Assembly (NCBI GenBank): GCA_937907395.1
Contig: CALCII010000001.1
Location: 56,534 to 120,533 of the forward strand
Length of the DNA stretch: 64,000 bases
DNA from: an uncultured Chitinophagaceae bacterium
GTDB lineage: Bacteria; Bacteroidota; Bacteroidia; Chitinophagales; Chitinophagaceae
Direction of reading: 5' to 3'
The translations under genes and the position numbers were made by a program. The notes under the pieces are model-generated. The model was given only the letters and a program-made list of their open reading frames with translations, ran no database searches and was not told the DNA's origin. This document shows positions 43,039 through 51,045 of the stretch, one piece after another. Positions within the stretch are counted from its first letter, which is position 1; each line of letters begins with the position of its first letter.

Positions 43039-43054
43039 CAATGTTGCAACATTG
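43039..43054. promoter_or_regulatory. 16-bp perfect palindrome upstream of the large surface protein gene
   Basis: CAATGTTGCAACATTG, in the 428-base gap before ATG 43398. The size and symmetry suit a dimeric regulator. No clear TAnnTTTG was found in the remainder of this gap. Confidence 0.45.
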
Positions 43055-43397
43055 ATTTTTTCCGTGAGTAAGCGAAGATTTCATTGGAAAAACTAATAGA
43101 CGTTTGCCTTTTTTGCATTTTTATAGATCGGCTTGGTGCAAAATGGGATCTAGTGAAAAATATTTAGAAATAATTAGTGAAAATACTAGGACTTCTAAGT
43201 ATTTGTAATAATTTAGCAGCCCTAATCCTCTGAACTACTTGCTTCCCTTAGCCCTTGTTTACGACTATTTGTGAAAACATTTCAGGCTTTTATTGAATAA
43301 CTCCTCGTTAGAACCCGATCCTGTTTAATCCCGCAATCGACTGTCCAATTATCTTCTGGGAAACGTACCGTTATTCGATAAAAGAAAATCTCTACAA

Positions 43398-46300
43398 ATG
43401 TTTTACAATCCGTTAGTACCAATTAACCGGGCCCTGAAAAATTATGTAAGTAACTCAGTACTCTTTTTATTACTGCTATTTTCAGCTTTTACAGCCCACA
43501 CTCAAAATCCATTAGTTTCCGCTCAGGAATTCAATGTTTTTACCGAAGGCAACTTATCTATTACTGCAGGCGATATTGAAGGAGCTGTTGCAGTGGGAGG
43601 TAATTTAGTTGTGTTGGGTAATTCGCAACGTACTTCCTTAAATACAACAGGAGGTGTTTCCTATGTAACAATCGGTGGTGTTAAATACGCTTTGGTTGTA
43701 GGAGGTGGATTAAGCGGAGTGAATGGTGGAAATATTTTCAAAGTTGATGGTAAGTCTGGTTCAACAGACGATCACTACATCCGCTTTTATTCATTGTCTG
43801 GAAGCACAGCAGCAGATAATAGCGGTGGAATCGATATTGGAAATCCGGTTACAACCACTACCAACAGATATGTAAGGGTGAATTCAACCACTCAGGCTGC
43901 AGCATCTGTTCAGAATACAACAGCACTTGTCAATTTCTCGGCTGCTTTTACTGAATTCAGATCGCAATCAACGTCTATGGCCGGTTGTACTGGTAACGTT
44001 ACACCAACTGTATCAGGCGGACAAGCTACACTTAACCTTGGCGCCAATGCGAATAACGTTTGGAATGTTTCCGGAACCACTCTTAATAGTTACAGCCAGA
44101 TTAATTTAACCGGTAACCTGCCCAGTGCTTCAAAGCCACTCATCATTAATGTGAATGCAGCCGGTACGTTTTCCTGGAACAATCTCAAGTTTGTGATGGG
44201 GGCTGAAACCGATAATTCAATGGAAATTAACCGGGCTCCTTATATTATATGGAACTTCTATAACACAACTTCACTTACAATTGCAACATCCAATCTCATC
44301 TTAGGATCTGTATTGGCTCCTAATGCAGATGTAAAGATTAATGGTTCTGGTAATATTACCGGACAGTTTATTGTGAAGTCATTAACCAAGCCCAATGCAG
44401 GTGAATTTCATATTGCGAAATTCAATGCCAATGTAAGTTGTGCAACAACATCCTGCAGTTGCGCCGGTAACCTGGTGTTGAATCCCAGTTTTGAAAACGG
44501 AACTACCGGATGGAGTTCAAGTGGGGGCACGTTGAACGCTGGTTCGGGTGCGGTTGCTTGTGGCAGTTATTCCGGTGACTTCCAGATTACAAATACAAGC
44601 AGCAACTGGGTATCTCAAACTATTGGAACTGATTTGCCCATTGGAACAGTAATTAATGCTTCTGTTTATTCAGGTACGCATAACAACTCCTATTATCATG
44701 AAGTAGGTATCTACTTTTTCGATGCCAACTGGAACTGGATCGGAAGTTCATCTCAGCAAGTTGATAAAGTTCTTTCTGCTTCACCAACAGGCCCGCAACT
44801 CTATACCTGGAGTGGCGTTGTACCTCCTGGCACCAAGTATACACAAGTTGGTTATAGTGGAAATGGCGATTGGATCAAAACAGATTCATGGTGTGTAACA
44901 CTGGCTCCATCTACAAAAGTGGCATTGGGTAACCAGGTATTTATTGATGTGAATGGTAATGGTGTGAAAGATGGCAGTGATTGGGGGTATGATGGTATTA
45001 CAGTTAAACTGTATGCCGATGCAAATGAAGACGGTGTTCCTGATGGAGTTCCTCTTGCGTCTACAGTTACCAATGACGGAGGGTACTATTATTTTACCAA
45101 TCTTGCTCCCGGTAAATATCTTGTACAGGTAGAAAACGCACCATCATGGATGTTTCTTGTTCCACAGAACGGTGGCGACCCGGATAATGATGTTGATGAT
45201 GATAACAATGGTCTCATTCAATCTGGTACCACCATCAAAGGCGGAACTATTAGCCTTTCAGTAGGTGGGGAACCCGGCGGCAGTAACTATAACGGGACTT
45301 ATGATTTTGCGGTATTCAAAACAAACGGTCTTGGAGATTTTGTATTCCTCGATAATAACGCAAATGGTATCCAGGACGCTGGTGAAGTGGGAATTGCCGG
45401 TGTAACGGTTAAATTGAGAAACAGCGCCGGTACAGTACTTGCAACAACTACAACTGATGCAACAGGTTACTACTTCTTCTATGATGCATCTCAATACGGA
45501 ACATATAATTACCAGTTAGAATTTGTTACTCCTGCTGGTTATACAGCATCTCCTTCTAATAAAGGATCTGATGATAATAAAGACAGTGATCCTGTTGGAG
45601 GAGTGATTCCAACATTCACCGTTCCAAATGGTGTATGGAATTATTCTTTTGATGCAGGATTCTACAAACCGGCATCTCTTGGAGATTATGTCTGGAGCGA
45701 TGTAAATGCGAATGGTGTTCAGGATGCAGGCGAAGCAGGCATCAGTGGTGTTACTGTTACCCTTACCGGTACAACTGGTGGTGGAACAGCCGTAAACAGA
45801 ACCACCACCACCAATGCAAGTGGGGCTTATAGTTTCACCAACCTGGCACCAGGAACTTATAGCGTTAGCTTTACTACTCCATCTGGTTATGTGGCATCAC
45901 CTTCTAACCAGGGAGCAGATGATGCGAAAGATAGTGATCCTGTAAGTGGTGCCGTTACTGGTATTGTGCTTACATCTGGTCAAACAAACAATACCATCGA
46001 CGCCGGTTTTTATCAACCGGCAGCATTAGGTGATTTTGTTTGGAACGATGCCAATGCAAATGGTATTCAGGATGCAGGTGAAGCAGGCATCAGCGGTGTA
46101 ACGGTAACCTTAACTGGTACAACTGGTAGTGGTGCTTCCGTCAATCAAACTACAACCACGAATGCTGGTGGTGCTTATAGTTTTACAAACCTGGCACCCG
46201 GAACCTACACTGTTTCATTTACAACTCCATCCGGTTATGCAGTATCACCTTCTAACCAGGGAGCTGATGATGCAAAAGACAGCGATCCGGTAAGTGGTGC

Positions 46301-48248
46301 TGTAACTGGTATCCTACTCGCATCGGGCCAAACTAACAATACGATTGATGCAGGTTTCTATCAACCAGCAGCTATAGGTGATTTCGTCTGGAACGATGCC
46401 AATGCAAATGGTATCCAGGATGCAGGTGAAGCAGGTATCAGCGGAGTTACAGTAACCTTAACCGGTACAACCGGCAGCGGTGCAGCAGTAAATCTTACTA
46501 CAACCACCAATGCTAGTGGCGCTTACAGTTTCACCAACCTGGTACCCGGTACTTATTCAGTTACTTTCACAACTCCATCCGGTTATGTGGCATCACCTTC
46601 TAACCAGGGAGCTGATGATGCAAAAGACAGCGATCCGGTAAGTGGTGCTGTAACAGGCATTGTATTGACATCTGGCCAAACAAATAATACGATTGACGCA
46701 GGTTTCCAAAGCAATCAATTAAATCTTGGTGACTATGTGTGGTATGATAAAAATAACAATGGTGTTCAGGATGCTGGTGAAACAGGTATCAGTGGTGTTA
46801 TTGTAAAATTATATGCCGATGCTACCGGTGATAACATTGCCGATGGTGCAGCCCTGGCAACAACCACAACTAATGCAAGTGGTATTTATAATTTCACGGG
46901 ATTAACACCCGGAAATTATATCGTGGGAGTGGTGATTCCTGCAGGTTATGCAGCAGGTGCCACTACTGCAACCAGCAGCAGTCCTAATAACGATAATAAT
47001 ACAGACAATAATGGAGTAGTGGTAGTAAGCGGCGAATTACGCAGCAACTACATCACACTCACAACAGGTGGTGAACCAACCACAGATGGTGATGGTAGTA
47101 ATGGTAACCTCACACTCGACTTTGGTTTAACCGGTACAGGTGCACTTGGCGATTTTGTATGGAACGATGTAAATGGAAATGGTATCCAGGATGCAGGTGA
47201 AGCAGGTATCAGCGGAGTTACTGTTACCATAACCTATCCTAACGGATCTACAGCTACAACAACAACCAATGCGAGTGGTGCTTACAGTTTCACCAATCTG
47301 GCTCCCGGAACTTATAGTGTTGCCTTTACTACACCATCCGGTTATGTGGCATCACCATCTAACAAAGGTGCAGATGACAGCAAAGACAGTGATCCTGTAA
47401 GTGGTGTGGTAAGTGGTATTGTACTCACAGCCGGACAAACAAATAATACAATCGACGCCGGGTTCTATCAACCGGCTGCACTGGGTGATTATGTTTGGTA
47501 CGATCGTAATGCAAATGGAATACAGGAAGCAGGTGAACCCGGTATCAATGGTGCTACGGTTACATTAACAGGAACCACGGGTGGCGGAACTGCAGTCAAT
47601 CAAACCACTACCACCAACAGTAGTGGCGCTTACAGCTTTACCAACCTGTCACCAGGTACTTATACAGTAACATTCACAACACCATCTGGCTTTACACCCA
47701 CACTTTCAAACCAGGGTTCCGATGATAGCAAAGACAGCGACCCTGTAAGTGGTGTGGTGAGTGGTATTGTACTCTCATCCGGACAAACCAATAATACTAT
47801 TGATGCAGGCTTCATTGGACTGAAAGTGATGATCAGTGGTAATTTATTCTATGATGCAAATGGTATGCGTGACAACTTGGTGAACGGAACTTATATGATT
47901 CCTTCCGGCGTGAATGCGGTGTTGTATGATCCGGTTACCAATACAGTTCTTGCAGTACAGGCAATACCCGGCTATCAACAACCTGGTCAGGGAACCTTTA
48001 GTTTCTCTGTAGATCCATATTCACAATACCGTGTAATGCTGAGCACCAGCAACCCGGCAGTAGGATCACAAGCACCGGCTTCAGCATCACTTCCGTTCTC
48101 ATTCATCTCTACCGGTGAAGTAATCGGAACCGGATTTGGAAATGATGGTACAGTTGATGGTAAGTCTGCTGTAATTAATGTTCTCACCAGCAATATTACC
48201 AATGTGAACTTTGCAATTTCACGGTTCACCATTGTTGTTGTTGACTAA
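43398..48248 (+). CDS. Choice-of-anchor A / SdrD-B repeat surface protein
   Basis: 1616 residues. Signal peptide (about 1-36, ending AFTAHTQN), a choice-of-anchor A domain (about 37-350, starting SAQEFNVFTEGNLSI), a carbohydrate-binding-like sandwich (about 355-505), then eight SdrD B-type Ig-like repeats of about 115 residues, each starting like LGDFVWNDANANGIQDAGEAGI with Ca-binding acidic positions. A final 140-residue domain follows. The extreme C-terminus (NFAISRFTIVVVD) does not look like a type A T9SS sorting domain, so export and anchoring are unclear. The next gene, 35 bases on, encodes a T9SS protein and may be a partner. Confidence 0.9.
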   Translation: MFYNPLVPINRALKNYVSNSVLFLLLLFSAFTAHTQNPLVSAQEFNVFTEGNLSITAGDIEGAVAVGGNLVVLGNSQRTSLNTTGGVSYVTIGGVKYALVVGGGLSGVNGGNIFKVDGKSGSTDDHYIRFYSLSGSTAADNSGGIDIGNPVTTTTNRYVRVNSTTQAAASVQNTTALVNFSAAFTEFRSQSTSMAGCTGNVTPTVSGGQATLNLGANANNVWNVSGTTLNSYSQINLTGNLPSASKPLIINVNAAGTFSWNNLKFVMGAETDNSMEINRAPYIIWNFYNTTSLTIATSNLILGSVLAPNADVKINGSGNITGQFIVKSLTKPNAGEFHIAKFNANVSCATTSCSCAGNLVLNPSFENGTTGWSSSGGTLNAGSGAVACGSYSGDFQITNTSSNWVSQTIGTDLPIGTVINASVYSGTHNNSYYHEVGIYFFDANWNWIGSSSQQVDKVLSASPTGPQLYTWSGVVPPGTKYTQVGYSGNGDWIKTDSWCVTLAPSTKVALGNQVFIDVNGNGVKDGSDWGYDGITVKLYADANEDGVPDGVPLASTVTNDGGYYYFTNLAPGKYLVQVENAPSWMFLVPQNGGDPDNDVDDDNNGLIQSGTTIKGGTISLSVGGEPGGSNYNGTYDFAVFKTNGLGDFVFLDNNANGIQDAGEVGIAGVTVKLRNSAGTVLATTTTDATGYYFFYDASQYGTYNYQLEFVTPAGYTASPSNKGSDDNKDSDPVGGVIPTFTVPNGVWNYSFDAGFYKPASLGDYVWSDVNANGVQDAGEAGISGVTVTLTGTTGGGTAVNRTTTTNASGAYSFTNLAPGTYSVSFTTPSGYVASPSNQGADDAKDSDPVSGAVTGIVLTSGQTNNTIDAGFYQPAALGDFVWNDANANGIQDAGEAGISGVTVTLTGTTGSGASVNQTTTTNAGGAYSFTNLAPGTYTVSFTTPSGYAVSPSNQGADDAKDSDPVSGAVTGILLASGQTNNTIDAGFYQPAAIGDFVWNDANANGIQDAGEAGISGVTVTLTGTTGSGAAVNLTTTTNASGAYSFTNLVPGTYSVTFTTPSGYVASPSNQGADDAKDSDPVSGAVTGIVLTSGQTNNTIDAGFQSNQLNLGDYVWYDKNNNGVQDAGETGISGVIVKLYADATGDNIADGAALATTTTNASGIYNFTGLTPGNYIVGVVIPAGYAAGATTATSSSPNNDNNTDNNGVVVVSGELRSNYITLTTGGEPTTDGDGSNGNLTLDFGLTGTGALGDFVWNDVNGNGIQDAGEAGISGVTVTITYPNGSTATTTTNASGAYSFTNLAPGTYSVAFTTPSGYVASPSNKGADDSKDSDPVSGVVSGIVLTAGQTNNTIDAGFYQPAALGDYVWYDRNANGIQEAGEPGINGATVTLTGTTGGGTAVNQTTTTNSSGAYSFTNLSPGTYTVTFTTPSGFTPTLSNQGSDDSKDSDPVSGVVSGIVLSSGQTNNTIDAGFIGLKVMISGNLFYDANGMRDNLVNGTYMIPSGVNAVLYDPVTNTVLAVQAIPGYQQPGQGTFSFSVDPYSQYRVMLSTSNPAVGSQAPASASLPFSFISTGEVIGTGFGNDGTVDGKSAVINVLTSNITNVNFAISRFTIVVVD
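44926..47820 (+). repeat. Tandem SdrD-B repeat units
   Basis: Eight units. Units starting at 45678, 46026 and 46374 are spaced exactly 348 bases and are nearly identical in protein sequence; others start near 46725, 47145 and 47481. The high identity of the middle units indicates recent duplication or gene conversion, and also a risk of assembly collapse. Confidence 0.85.
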
Positions 48249-48283
48249 GAAGTAAATATTTTTTGAATTATAAACATGTAAGT

Positions 48284-49795
48284 ATGCGTAAGTTATTTTT
48301 TCTCCTGGCAGGTGCTTTACAAATTGTAAGCCTTACAAGTAATGCACAAACATTTATAGGCCTTTACAGTAATTCCTATCCGGCAAATCCAGCTGGTCCG
48401 GTTTACTCAGTAAGTAATGCTGGCTTTGCAACATCAACCGGTGCTGCGCCAACAGGCGGCGCACTGTCTGTATCGGCAACCTATTCTGATCAGCAATATG
48501 GAACACTTCCCAATGGTTTAACCGGTTATGGTGATCTCGGAATGATGTTCGGTGTTTCTAATAATAATAGTTCCAAGTATCCAACCACATCTTTCGCAGG
48601 TGTTCCTTTGTCCAATGTAGGATCTCCCGTTAATGGATCTTATTCTCCATTGCCACAATTAGTAGGAACCGGAATGAATGTGAATCAACCATTGTCACCC
48701 ACACCCTTCAGCTATGGGTTTAACATGTTTACCTCAGCTGAGGGTTTGGTTGGACAACCTACAGATGGTCGTTACTATTTTGGTAAAGTAACCTTTACTT
48801 TCTCAAGACCTGTAAGCAATCCTGTGTTACATGTAACTGGTTTGGGTGGGTTCTTATCTGTACTTGATGCAACCAACAATGCATATACATTACCATTTGA
48901 AACAGAACTTGAACTGCAAACAGGTGGTATCACTATTCAGAAAATATCCGGTACTTCTCACTTACAGGTAGATTCAATTGCCAGAATGATTTCTAATAAC
49001 TTCCAGGAAAACGAATACATTCTGCAGGGAAAAACTCCGGAAGGAGGCGATTATGCCGGTACCGGAAGTATCCGTCTTATTGGAGTGAATATCACATCTG
49101 TTGAATTTAAAATTTATGTGAAGGGTTTGTCAGCCGGTCAAACATGGAGCTCAACTCCTGCTTTTGCCAACCAGGTTTATAATGGTGATCGTTACAACAT
49201 CAGCTTTACTTTGCTCAATGGTTCACAATCCACATTGCCTGTGAGCGGACTTTCACTTACTGCTCTTCCAAGTGGCAAGAAAGTGGTGCTGAACTGGAAA
49301 ACCCTGAGCGAAACCAGTACTGATTTCTTCGATGTTGAAGTAAGTAAAGATGGTGTTCACTTTTCTTCTGTTGGCAGAAAGAATGCAGCAGGTAACAGCA
49401 GTTCCGAACAACGTTATACGTTTGTTGATGAAAAATCTGCTTTGTCTTACAACGGCGGATTGTATTACAGAATTAAATCAAACGATGTGAATGGTACTTA
49501 CTATTACAGCAATGTAAGCTTCGTGCGTTTCAGTAATGCAGAAGTAAGAGTATGGCCTAACCCGTTTGTAAGCACTGTCCAGGTGTCTGTAAACAGTTCA
49601 CTCAACGAAGAAAGTACGGTACAGATTATGGATGTGCATGGCAAAGTGGTAATGGCACGTAAAGTTGCGCTTACAAAAGGTATGAACCAGGTTGAAATGA
49701 CTAACCTCAGCAAATTGCCAGCAGGTAATTACTTCCTGCAGGTATTCACCAATGGTGGAACCGAAAAACAATCATTCAAGCTTCAGAAGCAATAA
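48284..49795 (+). CDS. Secreted T9SS-sorted protein
   Basis: 503 residues from ATG 48284. Signal peptide MRKLFFLLAGALQIVSLTSNAQ. A long beta-rich N-terminal region with no assigned family is followed by a fibronectin-like module (about 325-415, VLNWKTLSETSTDFFDVEVSKDG). The type A sorting domain covers the last 80 residues (VRVWPNPFVS...SFKLQKQ). Thirty-five bases after the repeat protein gene, so very likely cotranscribed with it. A terminator follows. Confidence 0.88.
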   Translation: MRKLFFLLAGALQIVSLTSNAQTFIGLYSNSYPANPAGPVYSVSNAGFATSTGAAPTGGALSVSATYSDQQYGTLPNGLTGYGDLGMMFGVSNNNSSKYPTTSFAGVPLSNVGSPVNGSYSPLPQLVGTGMNVNQPLSPTPFSYGFNMFTSAEGLVGQPTDGRYYFGKVTFTFSRPVSNPVLHVTGLGGFLSVLDATNNAYTLPFETELELQTGGITIQKISGTSHLQVDSIARMISNNFQENEYILQGKTPEGGDYAGTGSIRLIGVNITSVEFKIYVKGLSAGQTWSSTPAFANQVYNGDRYNISFTLLNGSQSTLPVSGLSLTALPSGKKVVLNWKTLSETSTDFFDVEVSKDGVHFSSVGRKNAAGNSSSEQRYTFVDEKSALSYNGGLYYRIKSNDVNGTYYYSNVSFVRFSNAEVRVWPNPFVSTVQVSVNSSLNEESTVQIMDVHGKVVMARKVALTKGMNQVEMTNLSKLPAGNYFLQVFTNGGTEKQSFKLQKQ

Positions 49796-49814
49796 AAGTT
49801 TCCGTGAAAAACAT

Positions 49815-49848
49815 AAAAAAGGGGTTGCGCAAGCAGCTCTTTTTTTAT
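49815..49848 (+). terminator. Terminator of the surface protein operon
   Basis: An A-run, GGGGTTGC-GCAA-GCAGCTCT with G-T wobbles, and a T7 run. Confidence 0.7.
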
Positions 49849-49921
49849 GTCCGTATGGTATAGAAATTAAAATCTGCCGGTAAAAAAGAGTGAGATAGGA
49901 TTAGTCGTTACGAATTCGGTT

Positions 49922-50887
49922 TTAAACGATCTGTTTTCCCAATTTGGTGGCAATGATGCTGATGAAAAAAATCTGCAGGGCGTGAAAGAGCATCAACGGC
50001 AGTAACACCATTCCCATTGGGAAACCGGCAGGAAATAAAATTTTTGAAAACACAGTACCGTGTACCAATGATTTTTTGGTACCACAGAATTGGGCAGTAA
50101 TAGCATCCTCCCGGTTGAAATGCAGTTTGCTGCAAATAATACCGATGAGATAATAAACTGCATAAAACAATATTACCACTGCAAGAGTGATGAGTAATAG
50201 TGATACCAGGCTTACATTACTGAAAACATGTTCTTCAAAAGATCCGGCAAAACTTTTATAAATAATGAGCAGGATCACCGATTTATCAAAGGTTGATAAT
50301 TCCTTTTGATACTGCATGGCAAAACGGCCAATGTATTTCTGTAAGGCTAAACCTGCAAGTACCGGTAGCAGAATTTCCGTTAGGAGTTTGATATAGATGC
50401 TGCCCAGATCAAAACCAGCTGTGTCTGCAGTTAAAAACAAACCCATCCACAACGGAGTAATGGCTATGCCAATAAGTCCTGAGATACTTGCATTAAAAAT
50501 GGCACCCGGCAGGTTTCCCTTAGCCATTGCTACCATTACCACAGATGAAGAAACAGTAGAGGGAAGGGCAGCAAGGAAGAAAAAGGACAGCCATACAATT
50601 TGTGCATTATCTGTCTTAGCCAATGGATAGAATAGAAGAATGATAAAAGGGAACAATACAAAGGTTGACATTTGAACCAACAGGTGCAGCTTCCAGTTTT
50701 TTAAACCAGCTTTCAGTTTTTCCGGGCTCAGTTTTAATCCGTAGAAGAAAAAGATAAGTGAGATACCAATGCTCCCGATAGTATCCAATGGCACGGGGCT
50801 GGTCTTGCTTCCCCATTGCGGAAATAGCCAGGCCAGCAGGATAACTGCTATTATGGCTAAAATAAAATTGTCGGGTTTGAATTTCAT
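49922..50887 (-). CDS. Bile acid:sodium symporter family transporter
   Basis: 321 residues from ATG 50887. About nine to ten hydrophobic segments. The LAALPSTVSSSVVMVAMAKGN motif (about 105-125) is the family's substrate/sodium region (SBF-like, PF13593 type). The transported substrate is likely an organic anion; bile acids are only the family name. An 18-bp inverted repeat lies 9 bases upstream of the start. An in-frame start at 50926 would include that repeat in the coding part and is not preferred. Confidence 0.88.
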   Translation of the reverse strand: MKFKPDNFILAIIAVILLAWLFPQWGSKTSPVPLDTIGSIGISLIFFFYGLKLSPEKLKAGLKNWKLHLLVQMSTFVLFPFIILLFYPLAKTDNAQIVWLSFFFLAALPSTVSSSVVMVAMAKGNLPGAIFNASISGLIGIAITPLWMGLFLTADTAGFDLGSIYIKLLTEILLPVLAGLALQKYIGRFAMQYQKELSTFDKSVILLIIYKSFAGSFEEHVFSNVSLVSLLLITLAVVILFYAVYYLIGIICSKLHFNREDAITAQFCGTKKSLVHGTVFSKILFPAGFPMGMVLLPLMLFHALQIFFISIIATKLGKQIV

Positions 50888-50896
50888 TCTATGTAT

Positions 50897-50914
50897 AATC
50901 TTGTTTACAAGATT
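50897..50914. promoter_or_regulatory. Inverted repeat just upstream of the symporter gene
   Basis: AATCTTGT-TT-ACAAGATT, 8-bp perfect arms with a 2-base centre, 9 bases before the start codon of the minus-strand transporter. The position suits a repressor operator. No local regulator gene is present. Confidence 0.5.
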
Positions 50915-51045
50915 GTGTGAAATCAAAAGTAGTTAATTTGGGTTTTAACTAGAATTCGTGATCTAAATAAGCGTATGATTCTATTGGTTTTTGATATTGT
51001 ATTTTATATCTTTAAACGGTAACCTTTACGTTTAAACGAAAAACA

